Source of the DNA: Acidobacteriota bacterium
GTDB taxonomy: Bacteria > Acidobacteriota > Terriglobia > Bryobacterales > Bryobacteraceae
Direction: 5' to 3'
DNA length: 32,678 nt
NCBI GenBank assembly: GCA_016870915.1
Contig: VFZY01000051.1
Coordinates: 1-32,678 of the forward strand
Shown here: positions 1 through 7,665 of the stretch, piece by piece
Layout: each line of letters begins with the position of its first letter
How positions within the stretch are numbered: the first letter of the stretch is position 1
The notes under the pieces: generated by a model
Told to the model about the DNA's origin: nothing
The model's input: only the letters and a program-made list of their open reading frames with translations
Database searches by the model: none
Made by a program: the position numbers and the translations under genes

Positions 1-23
1 CTCTGATTGGCTACACTCTGTCA

Positions 24-122
24 TAGGGGAAAGCCGCTCCTCTCTTCGCACAACTTTTACTAGAAAAATCAGTTATGCCAGAGAATGCGGCTTTCCGCTA
101 CACTTCCCGTGAGAAAAACGGG
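24..122. repeat. Inverted repeat and small hairpin at the window edge, downstream of mtaB
   Basis: No gene is visible in 1-122. Positions 24-37 and 87-100 form an inverted repeat of 14-base arms with one mismatch (core GGAAAGCCGC), 49 bases apart. Immediately beyond the mtaB stop codon a second small hairpin (CCCGT at 106-110, ACGGG at 118-122, 7-base loop) could help terminate mtaB transcription, but there is no T-tract after it on the minus strand. The larger repeat could be a terminator, a structured RNA or the edge of a mobile element. The window ends too soon to tell which. Confidence 0.4.
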
Positions 123-1418
123 CTAGACCACAGTCAGAGCGCCCGCTTCAGCCACGCCGTTCCTGGTGATTGAGCCGATGCGGACTTGAACCAACTGGCG
201 CGGCCGGCGTGGGGACGCGAGCGCGACCGGCAAATAGTTCCCGCTCATCGCCTCGCCCGGCGTGTCGTGCGTCACAACGGAGAGTCCCTGCCCGACCATC
301 GATTGACGGAAGTCAAGATTCTTTCGGGCGCCGAGTTCCCGCAGGTGCCGGGTTCGTTCCTTCCGAACCCGCGGGGCCACCTGAGACATCGCGGCCGCCT
401 TCGTGCCTTCTCTTTCCGAGTAGGTGAAGACGTGGAGGTAAGTGAACGGAAGCCGTTCAATAAACCGGACCGTCTCCTCGAATTCGGAATCGGTCTCACC
501 CGGAAAACCCGTCATGACATCGGCGCCGATGGCCGCATCGGGCATCAATGCGCGCGCCTTGAGAACGCGATCCTCATAGTGGCGGGGCCGGTACTTGCGG
601 TGCATCCGGCGCAGCACCGTGTCGGACCCGGATTGCAGCGGCGCGTGAACGTGGCGTGCGATGCGGGGCGATTCGGCCATCAACCCCAGCAGGTCATCGG
701 TGAAGTCCATGGGCTCCACCGAACTCAGGCGCAGGCGGGCAATTCCGGTCTCGTCCAGAAGGCGGCGCAACAGATCGGTCAGACGTGCCGGCCGGCCCAG
801 CCCGGAGCCGGGATCGCGGCCCCAGCGGCCAAGATTGATCCCCGTAAGAACCAGTTCCGGGTACTCGGGGGCCAAGCGGCGCACTTCTTCGACCACCCAA
901 TCGGCATTCGCGCTGCGGCTGCGTCCCCGCACGCTGGGGATGATGCAAAACGAACAGCGGTTGTCGCAGCCGTCCTGCACCTTGAGATTGGGCCGCGACC
1001 GTCCGCCCGCTCCGCCCTCCACCGGGGCGGCAAGGAACTCGGTTTGCGCGAAGATGTCGCTGCTGTGAATCTGCGTGTGATAGCTGGGTTCCGCGATCAG
1101 CGATGCGATCTGGCCTTTGTGGGAATTACCCACCACCCAGGTCACTCCCGGGATGGCCGCCAGATCCTGCGGCGCACGCTGCGCATAGCAGCCCGTCACC
1201 AGGATTCGGGCCTCCGGCCGGTCGCGATGGGCACGCCGGACGGCCTGGCGCACGTCCTCATCGGCGCTGGCGGTGACGGTGCATGTGTTGATCACAACCA
1301 GGTCCGCCGCGCCGTCTTCCACCCGGGCCAGGCCCGTGCGTTCGAGCGACGCCTCAATGCCCGCGCCATCGGCTTGGGCGGCGCGGCAGCCAAAGTTCTG
1401 AACGCGGAAAGTCTGCAC
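123..1418 (-). CDS. mtaB: MtaB-type tRNA methylthiotransferase (radical SAM)
   Basis: Likely adds the 2-methylthio group to N6-threonylcarbamoyladenosine at position 37 of tRNAs reading ANN codons, in the cytoplasm. The 431-residue protein has the methylthiotransferase layout. The N-terminal UPF0004 domain carries three cluster cysteines (C11 in QNFGCR, C46 in INTCTVT, C77 in TGCYAQ). The radical-SAM domain has C151, C155 and C158 in CDNRCSFC, the CxxxCxxC motif for a second 4Fe-4S cluster. Length and cysteine spacing suit MtaB better than MiaB or RimO, although the subfamily is judged by eye. The start codon is GTG at 1418-1416. A TAAAAT sequence (minus strand, 1433-1428) lies 9 bases upstream and no Shine-Dalgarno is obvious, so the leader may be very short. 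It diverges from the PhoD-like gene with 46 bases between starts. Confidence 0.9.
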   Translation of the reverse strand: MQTFRVQNFGCRAAQADGAGIEASLERTGLARVEDGAADLVVINTCTVTASADEDVRQAVRRAHRDRPEARILVTGCYAQRAPQDLAAIPGVTWVVGNSHKGQIASLIAEPSYHTQIHSSDIFAQTEFLAAPVEGGAGGRSRPNLKVQDGCDNRCSFCIIPSVRGRSRSANADWVVEEVRRLAPEYPELVLTGINLGRWGRDPGSGLGRPARLTDLLRRLLDETGIARLRLSSVEPMDFTDDLLGLMAESPRIARHVHAPLQSGSDTVLRRMHRKYRPRHYEDRVLKARALMPDAAIGADVMTGFPGETDSEFEETVRFIERLPFTYLHVFTYSEREGTKAAAMSQVAPRVRKERTRHLRELGARKNLDFRQSMVGQGLSVVTHDTPGEAMSGNYLPVALASPRRPRQLVQVRIGSITRNGVAEAGALTVV

Positions 1419-1464
1419 CTGATTCCGATTTTATCGCGCCCGGAAGCGGGTACCATGAAGGGTC

Positions 1465-2979
1465 ATGCTGCTGCGCCGCCGCGATCTGCTGTTTGTTCCC
1501 GCTGCTCCTATGCTGGCGGTCTCCGGACGTCCTGAGGTCACCGCCGCCACAGCGGGAGACGTGACGCCGGGCCAGGCGCTCATCTGGGCCCGTGCCGACC
1601 GGGCCAGCCGGATGACGGTGCGATGGCGCACGGGAAGCGGTCCGGTGGAAACCATCGTGGGTCCCTACTGTCTTGAGACAACTGATTTCACCGGGCGGGT
1701 GAATCTGGCCGGACTTCCGGCCGGCCAACAGATCTCCTATGAAGTGGAGTTTCAGGATCTGCGGTCGCCGCGGGCGGTGAGTGAGCCGGCCAAGGGATCC
1801 TTCCGCACGCCGGGCGCGCGCCGCAACGTGCGGTTCCTTTGGTCCGGCGACATGGTGGGGCAGGGCTGGGGCATCAACCCGGATCGCGGCGGCATCACGA
1901 TCTTCGAAACGATGCGGCGCCGGGAACCCGATTTCTTCCTGCATTCCGGCGACACGATCTACGCCGACGGCCCTGTACCTGCCGAGGTCAAGCTTACCGA
2001 CGGCTCCGTCTGGAGGAACGTAACAACGCCGGAGAAGAGCAAGGCGGCGGAGACTCTGGATGAGTTCCGCGGAGCATACCGGTACAATCTGCTCGACACG
2101 AACGTCCGGAAGTTCGGTCTGGACGTGCCGCAAGTGTGGCAGTGGGACGATCACGAGGTGACCAACAACTGGTCGCCCTCGAAGGATCTTTCGGCGGACA
2201 GCAAGTACACGATGAAGGACCTGGACCTGCTGGTGGCCCGAGGGCAACGGGCATTCCTGGAATATGCGCCAATCCGGTATTCGAACATGGAGGCGGACCG
2301 GGTTTACCGGCACATTCCCTATGGCCCGCTGCTCGATGTATTCGTGATCGACCTGCGCAGCCACCGCGGTCCCAACACCCACAACATGCAGACCATGCTT
2401 TCCGCGGAGACCGATTTTCTGGGAGCGCGGCAGATTGCGTGGTTAAAGCAAGGGCTGCGCGAGTCGCGCGCCGTGTGGAAGGTGATTGCCTCCGACATGC
2501 CAATCGGGCTGCATGTGCCCGATGGCCGCGATGCCGAAGGGCGCCCGCGCTGGGAGGCGAGCGCCAATGGCGATAACGGCCCGGCGCTGGGCCGCGAGTT
2601 GGAGATCGCTGAAGTGCTGAGGTTCATCAAACGGCAAAAGATCCGGAACACGGTTTGGCTGACCGCCGATGTGCACTACACGGCGGCGCACTATTACGAC
2701 CCGGCAAAGGCGCGGTTCACCGATTTCAACCCGTTCTGGGAGTTTGTCTCCGGTCCGCTCAACGCGGGGACATTCGGGCCGGGGCAGAAGGATCTGACGT
2801 TCGGCCTCGAAGCGGTATTCGAGAAAGCGCCCCCGAAGGGGCAGAGCAATCTGCCGCCGTCGGCGGGACTTCAGTTCTTCGGCGAGGTGGAGATCGACGC
2901 CCGGACGCGGGCAATGACCGTGACACTCCGTGACATGACCGGCGCCGGACTGTTCACCAAGACGTTGCCGCCCGCCTGA
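1465..2979 (+). CDS. PhoD-like alkaline phosphatase/phosphodiesterase, Tat-exported
   Basis: A 504-residue secreted metallophosphoesterase of the PhoD family, likely cleaving phosphomonoesters or diesters outside the cytoplasm. Residues 3-20 contain a Tat-type leader (LLRRRDLLF followed by a hydrophobic stretch). About 28-115 resembles the N-terminal beta-sandwich domain of PhoD proteins (TPGQALIWARAD). The phosphatase domain follows, with metal-ligand motifs SGDM (D129), HSGDTIYADG (D163, Y166), WDDHEVTNNW (227-236) and ADVHYTAAHY (D402, H404). The family uses iron and calcium. The ATG at 1465 is chosen because it gives the twin-arginine leader directly. A GGAAGCGGG stretch at 1441-1449 is far away and AAGGG is too close, so the ribosome-binding signal is poor. 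The stop lies 8 bases from the stop of the convergent Kelch gene. Substrate cannot be inferred. Confidence 0.88.
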   Translation: MLLRRRDLLFVPAAPMLAVSGRPEVTAATAGDVTPGQALIWARADRASRMTVRWRTGSGPVETIVGPYCLETTDFTGRVNLAGLPAGQQISYEVEFQDLRSPRAVSEPAKGSFRTPGARRNVRFLWSGDMVGQGWGINPDRGGITIFETMRRREPDFFLHSGDTIYADGPVPAEVKLTDGSVWRNVTTPEKSKAAETLDEFRGAYRYNLLDTNVRKFGLDVPQVWQWDDHEVTNNWSPSKDLSADSKYTMKDLDLLVARGQRAFLEYAPIRYSNMEADRVYRHIPYGPLLDVFVIDLRSHRGPNTHNMQTMLSAETDFLGARQIAWLKQGLRESRAVWKVIASDMPIGLHVPDGRDAEGRPRWEASANGDNGPALGRELEIAEVLRFIKRQKIRNTVWLTADVHYTAAHYYDPAKARFTDFNPFWEFVSGPLNAGTFGPGQKDLTFGLEAVFEKAPPKGQSNLPPSAGLQFFGEVEIDARTRAMTVTLRDMTGAGLFTKTLPPA

Positions 2980-2987
2980 CCACGGCG

Positions 2988-4649
2988 TCAGTTGAGCACC
3001 GCGAGGGACACCGGTGGACTCTCCACGCCGCCGACGGTGAGCACCACCGGAGCGGACTGTCCCGCCACACCCGCCGGAACACGGGCGTTGATCTGCATGA
3101 GCCCGGTGGTTCCGGGTGCTTGCCCCGTGAACAACAGGTCCGCTTCCCGGCCGCCGATCTTGAGCGTCACGCGCCCAACCGGGTTCGGGTACGGCGCGGT
3201 GGAGGACTTTCCCGTGATGCTGGCCGGTGCCGTGACGCCCTGCCCCGTGGCATAGAGCACGACGATGTCACCCGCCCCGGCGGGATTCGCCCTGGAGTTG
3301 ATTCCGAAGCGGGCATCGAAGATGGTGCCCAGAAGTCCAGGCGCCGTGGGGGCCAGTGCCAGGCTCTCTTCAGCGCTGGCGATGCCCTTATACGTCACCA
3401 CCACACGGGCTTGCGTCTGCCCGGCAAGTTCGTACGGAATCTGAAAATTGATCTGATCCGCGCGCACGAAATAGAGTGGAGCGCGCAGGCCGTTCACAGT
3501 GACCGTGACATCCCCCAGTTGCATGGGGAGTTGCCCGTTGCTGTCGTAGCTTGCGGCGACGCCGGTCTCCGGGCCGATGGCCGTGCCATAGACGGAACGC
3601 GCTTCACCCGGAGAACCGGGTCCCGCCGCGCCACTGAAGGCGTTGCGAACGCCACCCTGGGCAATCGCCGGGCGCGAGCCTTGGGTGTAGAAAATCAGGT
3701 CATTGCTGAGTGCGCCGATGTCCCCGCCGAAAAACACCGACGCTGCCAGCGCGGGAACGTAAATGCCCTCGTGGCGGGACCGTGCGGGGGATGGCCCGGC
3801 GGGTAGGACCTGGCTCCAGGCGTTCACGGTGGCGTCGTACTCCCAGAGGTCGCCAAGCTTGCCGCCTCCAGAACCCGCGTAGATCACAACCTTGCGCCGC
3901 GTGGAATCGAACGTCATACCGTAGCGCTCGCGGGCGCGCGGCCGGGCAGTGGGCGACTTCTGTGTCCACCGGTTGGTCTGGAGATTGAAAGCCCAGAGAT
4001 CGTCCAGCGGGCAAGGCCCTGCGCCGCTGGCACACCCGCCGAACAGCAGCATTTCCTGCGCCGCCTCGTCGAGCACGGCGTGGTGCAGACAGCGGCGCAG
4101 CGGTTTGGCGCCGGAGGGTGTCAGTTCGAGCCAGCGATTCATGGTCAGATTGAACTCCCAGGTGTCGTCGAAACGGCCACGCTCGGAGGTGAAGCCGTGC
4201 GAGATGATCAGGCGGCCGCCAGTCGGGTCGGTGACGGCGGAGTGCGCGTATCGCGGTGTCGGGCCGGTGCCCCTGTCGAGCTGCTGCCAGGTGTTACCGG
4301 CAATGTCGTACGCCCAGACATCGTTGAAGAATCCCGAAGCCTGGCCCGCGAAAACGATCAGGCGGCGGCGCGCGGCGTCGTAGTTCACGGTGTGGCCGTG
4401 GCGGGGAGCAGGTTTGGCGCCGGCGGGGTCGCGGCGCTGCCATTCGCGGGTGGCGAGCGAGTAGGCCCAGACGTCGTTCTGGTCGGAGGTGGCGTCCTGG
4501 CCGCCGAAGATCAGCAGTTGGTTGCCCGCCGGGTCGTGCACCAGCGGGGCGTCCGCACGCGGCGAAGGGCCGTTGACGGCCGGAATCAGGCTGAGAGAAG
4601 ACTGCGCCAGGGCGGGCGCGATGCAGAACAGCGTAGCCAGGATTCGCAT
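2988..4649 (-). CDS. Secreted Kelch-repeat protein with TIGR03437-type C-terminal domain
   Basis: A 553-residue exported protein. Residues 1-15 form a Sec signal peptide ending ALAQS. Residues about 25-310 contain roughly six Kelch-type repeats (NQLLIFGGQ...NDVWAYSLATREW, then four or five similar blades), predicting a beta-propeller. From about 330 (GGVRNAFSGAAGPGSPGE) to the end lies a beta-rich domain with the phrases VTVTVNGLRAPL, DQINFQIPYE, VVLYATGQGV and APGTTGLMQINARVP. I recognise these as the Solibacter-type TIGR03437 domain. Cysteines in one blade (RRCLHH, FGGCASGAGPCP) could form disulfides. The role is unknown; binding of a surface ligand is a guess. No Shine-Dalgarno precedes the ATG at 4649, but TACACT ends 10 bases upstream, suggesting a nearly leaderless mRNA. 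A second protein with this architecture lies at 30647-32290. Confidence 0.88.
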   Translation of the reverse strand: MRILATLFCIAPALAQSSLSLIPAVNGPSPRADAPLVHDPAGNQLLIFGGQDATSDQNDVWAYSLATREWQRRDPAGAKPAPRHGHTVNYDAARRRLIVFAGQASGFFNDVWAYDIAGNTWQQLDRGTGPTPRYAHSAVTDPTGGRLIISHGFTSERGRFDDTWEFNLTMNRWLELTPSGAKPLRRCLHHAVLDEAAQEMLLFGGCASGAGPCPLDDLWAFNLQTNRWTQKSPTARPRARERYGMTFDSTRRKVVIYAGSGGGKLGDLWEYDATVNAWSQVLPAGPSPARSRHEGIYVPALAASVFFGGDIGALSNDLIFYTQGSRPAIAQGGVRNAFSGAAGPGSPGEARSVYGTAIGPETGVAASYDSNGQLPMQLGDVTVTVNGLRAPLYFVRADQINFQIPYELAGQTQARVVVTYKGIASAEESLALAPTAPGLLGTIFDARFGINSRANPAGAGDIVVLYATGQGVTAPASITGKSSTAPYPNPVGRVTLKIGGREADLLFTGQAPGTTGLMQINARVPAGVAGQSAPVVLTVGGVESPPVSLAVLN

Positions 4650-4683
4650 AGAACCGGCAAGTGTATCCCACCCGCCCTGGAGT

Positions 4684-5115
4684 TTATTCCGCCAACGCTC
4701 TCAGAGCCGCCGTGATGTCACTGTCGTCAGGGTGGTGCGCGAAGTGTTTGATTCCGGTACGCGTGACTGCGCCGTTCCGGATGGGGATGACGATGCCGGT
4801 TTCCCGGCCGCCCTCGCGAGCGGTGACGCGAAGCACCCATGCGCCCCCGGCCGGCACAGAGCCCGCTATGGCATGGATGCCAGGCTCCTTGAGCGGTGTG
4901 GTGGTGGCAGCCACGGACTGGCGGACTCCCTTGGCGACACCTTCGAGGGTGGCGGTGATCTCCGCCTTTTGCGGACTAGCGCAACCAACGGTGCGCACGG
5001 AAGCCAGGGCGCCTGTGCCGGAGGGGGCGGTGCCCATCTCCAGCCAGAAACCCCCGCCGGCGAAAACGGAACCAGCCAGCGCCAGGCAGGCGGCGGCGGT
5101 GCGTAGAGTTGTCAT
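4684..5115 (-). CDS. Small secreted protein of unknown function
   Basis: A 143-residue protein I cannot assign to a named family. Residues 1-20 form a clear signal peptide (TLRTAAACLALAGSVFAGG). The mature part starts GFWLEMG and is rich in short alternating hydrophobic segments (AEITATLEGV, GAWVLRVTA), which suggests a single beta-sandwich. One mature cysteine sits in RTVGCASP. The C-terminus (DDSDITAALRALAE) looks helical. AAAGGAGAT is well placed upstream of the ATG at 5115, so this is a real gene despite its size. It lies downstream of and divergent from cyaY, and 34 bases upstream of the Kelch/TIGR03437 gene on the same strand, so the two could be co-transcribed. Confidence 0.7.
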   Translation of the reverse strand: MTTLRTAAACLALAGSVFAGGGFWLEMGTAPSGTGALASVRTVGCASPQKAEITATLEGVAKGVRQSVAATTTPLKEPGIHAIAGSVPAGGAWVLRVTAREGGRETGIVIPIRNGAVTRTGIKHFAHHPDDSDITAALRALAE

Positions 5116-5177
5116 GGAATCTCCTTTTCGATGGATGAAACGCGCGCTTCACAGGGGAAGACGTAGCGGAGCAAAGG

Positions 5178-5187
5178 CCGTTAACGG
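5178..5187. promoter_or_regulatory. Perfect 10-bp palindrome between divergent genes
   Basis: CCGTTAACGG is a perfect palindrome in the 94-base spacer between the small secreted protein (minus) and cyaY (plus). It sits 22 bases before the cyaY ATG and is followed by TGCTAAC, which repeats half of it. A 10-bp palindrome there could be an operator, but may also be chance. Confidence 0.2.
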
Positions 5188-5209
5188 TGCTAACGTGAAA
5201 GAGAAAAGC

Positions 5210-5539
5210 ATGGACGATCAACAATTTCAGCGCGAGGCCGATAAGGCGCTGAGCGCGCTCTACCGGTCTTTGATTGAAGCGTCAGATAACTATGGGTTTG
5301 AACCGGACTTGAACAACGGCGCGCTGACCGTTGAATTCGAGGAGCAGAGGACCCGGTTCGTGGTGAGCCCGAACTCGCCCGTGCGGCAGATCTGGGTGTC
5401 CGCCAACGTGCGCAGCTACAAGCTGGATTGGAACGAGCACGCCTCGGCTTTTGTGCTGCCGGACGACGGCCGCACGCTGCGGCGGCTGATGGCGGATGCG
5501 ATCGGGGAACTTCTGGGAGAAGCCGTCACGCTGCCTTAG
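5210..5539 (+). CDS. cyaY: Frataxin-like protein CyaY
   Basis: A 109-residue cytoplasmic frataxin homologue, a family that binds iron and modulates iron-sulfur cluster assembly. Recognisable features are an acidic first helix (DDQQFQREADKAL...LIEASDNYG), the strand pair GALTVEFEEQRTRFVVSPN, the typical QIWVSANVRSYKLDW segment and a C-terminal helix TLRRLMADAIGELLG. Family members are about 105-120 residues. ATG 5210 is chosen because the protein then begins at the first frataxin helix. The frame stays open far upstream, and GTG at 5195 is a possible alternative start. The leader is only weakly purine-rich (AAAGAGAAAAGC). It heads a plus-strand operon: hemW starts 3 bases after its stop. Placement next to two Fe-S or heme-related steps fits its role. 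Confidence 0.85.
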   Translation: MDDQQFQREADKALSALYRSLIEASDNYGFEPDLNNGALTVEFEEQRTRFVVSPNSPVRQIWVSANVRSYKLDWNEHASAFVLPDDGRTLRRLMADAIGELLGEAVTLP

Positions 5540-5542
5540 CCG

Positions 5543-6637
5543 ATGCCCGGCGTCTACATCTCGTATCCCTTCTGCGCGCAGAAGTGCACCTATTGCAATT
5601 TCGCTTCGGGCGTTTTTCCCAGACAACTTGAGCAGGATTACCTGGGGGCGCTGCTGTTGGAGTTGGGGCGCGTCCGATGGCAATGGACCCCGGAAACGAT
5701 CTATTTCGGAGGCGGCACGCCCAGCCTGATTCCCGCCCCGGTGCTGCGCGGCATTCTGGCGCAGATGCCGGGATTTCCCTGGCGCGAGGCCACCATGGAG
5801 GCCGCTCCGGGAGGGATCACAGCGGATCTCGCCGCTGCGTGGAGGGAGGCGGGCATCAACCGGGTGAGCCTGGGCGTGCAGTCTCTGGTTGAGCCCGAGA
5901 TCCGCCGCACCGGCCGGAAGCACACGCCGGATATCGTGTCGCAGGAAGTCGCGCTGCTGCGGGCGGAAGGCATTGAGCGGGTCAACATCGACCTGATCGC
6001 CGGCCTCCCCGGGCAGACGGCTGAATCCTGGGCGCTCACCCTGGACCGGCTGGAGGCGCTGCATCCCGACCACGCGTCGGTCTACATGCTGGAAGTGGAT
6101 GAGGATAGCCGGCTGGGCAATGAGATCCTTCTGGGCGGCGTGCGTTACGGCGCCCGCGACGTTCCGGACGACGACAACACGGCGCGATTCTATGAGACCG
6201 CGGTGGACCGTCTGGCGGCCATGGGCGTTCCGCGCTATGAGATCTCGAACTTTGCCCGCCCCGGGCATGAATCGGTGCATAACCTGAAGTACTGGCGGCG
6301 TGAGCCATATCTGGGCCTGGGCTCGGATGCACACTCGTTCGACGGCCGCTGGCGCTGGCGCACGCCGGAGACACCCGCGGAGTATGTGAAGCTGGTGCGG
6401 GAAGGGGCAAGCACCGTGATGGAGCGGGAAGAGGCCGACGAGGCGGAAGAGCGTTTTTTCCTGGGCTTGCGGCTGGACGAAGGGATTGCGGCGGAGCCGG
6501 ATGCGATCGCGCCGCACGGGGAAGTGCTGGAGCGGCTGGCCGCCGCCGGCCTGGTGGAGACAACGAGCCAGCGGCTGCGATTGACGCGCCGGGGTGTACT
6601 CGTGTCGAATGAAGTGTTTCAGGAGTTTATTCGTTGA
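5543..6637 (+). CDS. hemW: HemW-like radical SAM heme chaperone
   Basis: A 364-residue protein of the HemN/HemW radical-SAM family. The cluster motif is C11, C15, C18 in [11 protein letters not shown], ending in F as in HemW rather than the extra cysteine of HemN. Further hallmarks are [41 protein letters not shown] and the heme-binding HNxxYW motif as HNLKYW. E. coli HemW binds heme and delivers it to respiratory proteins. The protein is therefore more likely a heme chaperone than a coproporphyrinogen oxidase, a label such genes often carry. The ATG is 3 bases after cyaY, and its stop TGA shares one base with the next ATG. The usual HIPFC is SYPFC here, a conservative difference just before the cluster. 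Confidence 0.9.
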   Translation: MPGVYISYPFCAQKCTYCNFASGVFPRQLEQDYLGALLLELGRVRWQWTPETIYFGGGTPSLIPAPVLRGILAQMPGFPWREATMEAAPGGITADLAAAWREAGINRVSLGVQSLVEPEIRRTGRKHTPDIVSQEVALLRAEGIERVNIDLIAGLPGQTAESWALTLDRLEALHPDHASVYMLEVDEDSRLGNEILLGGVRYGARDVPDDDNTARFYETAVDRLAAMGVPRYEISNFARPGHESVHNLKYWRREPYLGLGSDAHSFDGRWRWRTPETPAEYVKLVREGASTVMEREEADEAEERFFLGLRLDEGIAAEPDAIAPHGEVLERLAAAGLVETTSQRLRLTRRGVLVSNEVFQEFIR

Positions 6638-7665
6638 TGATCGATTTGCGCAGTGACACAGTGACAAAGCCGACGCCAGCCATGCGCCATGCGATGGCCA
6701 CCTGCGAGGTGGGCGACGACGTTTACCAGGAGGACCCCACGGTCAACCGCCTGGAGGAAAGGGCGGCGGCGATCGTGGGGAAGGAAGCGGCGTTGTTCGT
6801 GCCCACCGGAACGATGGGCAACACCATCGCGATGAAGGTGCACACGCATCATGGGCAGGAAGTGATCTGCGACGCGCGGTCCCACGTCATGAACTGGGAA
6901 CTGGCCATGATGGCGTGGTTCACCGGCTGCATGCCGCGAACCATCGCCACAACGGATGGGATTCTCACCTGGGACCGGATTCGCGCGGAACTGAAGCCGG
7001 TGGGTCCGCACTGGGCGCCCACGGGAATGATCGAGATCGAGAACACGCACAACATGGGCGGCGGCGCGGTCTATCCGCTGGAAGTGATCGACGAAATCTG
7101 CGACGGTGCGCACAACGCCGGCCTCAGGGTGCACATGGACGGCGCGCGGGTGTTCAACGCGGCGGCTTCGTGCGGCGCACCTGTTAGCCGCATCGTGGAG
7201 CGTGTGGACACGGTGATGTTCTGTTTGTCCAAGGGACTGGGTGCGCCGGTTGGGTCCATGGTGGCGGGCACCAGGAACGATATCGATCAGGCGCGGCTCT
7301 ATCGAAAGCGGCTGGGCGGCGGCATGCGGCAGGCGGGTGTTCTGGCCGCGGCCGGGTTGATTGCACTGCAGGACATGCCTTCGCGGCTGGGTGAAGATCA
7401 TGCCAATGCGCGGCTGCTGGCGGAACGGCTGGCCACCTTGCCGGGCATCGCGGTGGACCCCGGGTCAGTGCGCAGCAACATCGTGATCTTTGAGGTCTCA
7501 GGCACTGGAATGACCGCGCCGGAGTTCACGGCGCGTCTCAAGGAACAGGGCGTCTTGATGGGCTCCTTTGGCGACCGCCACGTGCGGGCTGTCACCCATT
7601 TCGATGTGCCGCGCGATGCCTGCGAGAGCGCCTTGGAGGCGGTGCAGCGGATTACCGCTCAGTGA
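6637..7665 (+). CDS. ltaE: Low-specificity L-threonine aldolase
   Basis: A 342-residue PLP enzyme of the beta-eliminating-lyase family that cleaves threonine or allo-threonine to glycine and acetaldehyde. It shows the typical N-terminus [15 protein letters not shown], the segment [19 protein letters not shown] at the phosphate-binding site, the stacking histidine H83 (RSHV), D168 and R171 in MDGARVFNA, and the Schiff-base lysine K199 in CLSKGLGAP. The ATG at 6637 overlaps the hemW stop by one base (TGATG) and has AGGAG at 6621-6625. An in-frame TTG at 6634 is the alternative. It is last in the cyaY-hemW-ltaE operon, and its end overlaps the convergent CRTAC1-like gene by 14 bases. Why it follows hemW is not evident; glycine supply is only a guess. 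Confidence 0.88.
   Translation: MIDLRSDTVTKPTPAMRHAMATCEVGDDVYQEDPTVNRLEERAAAIVGKEAALFVPTGTMGNTIAMKVHTHHGQEVICDARSHVMNWELAMMAWFTGCMPRTIATTDGILTWDRIRAELKPVGPHWAPTGMIEIENTHNMGGGAVYPLEVIDEICDGAHNAGLRVHMDGARVFNAAASCGAPVSRIVERVDTVMFCLSKGLGAPVGSMVAGTRNDIDQARLYRKRLGGGMRQAGVLAAAGLIALQDMPSRLGEDHANARLLAERLATLPGIAVDPGSVRSNIVIFEVSGTGMTAPEFTARLKEQGVLMGSFGDRHVRAVTHFDVPRDACESALEAVQRITAQ

Noticed and set aside
186-1535. A 449-codon plus-strand ORF
   Set aside because: It lies opposite mtaB, which has all six cluster cysteines; the long frame reflects high GC and codon bias on the other strand.
5282-6667. A 461-codon minus-strand ORF across cyaY and hemW
   Set aside because: It is antisense to two genes with clear family motifs and contains no recognisable domain.
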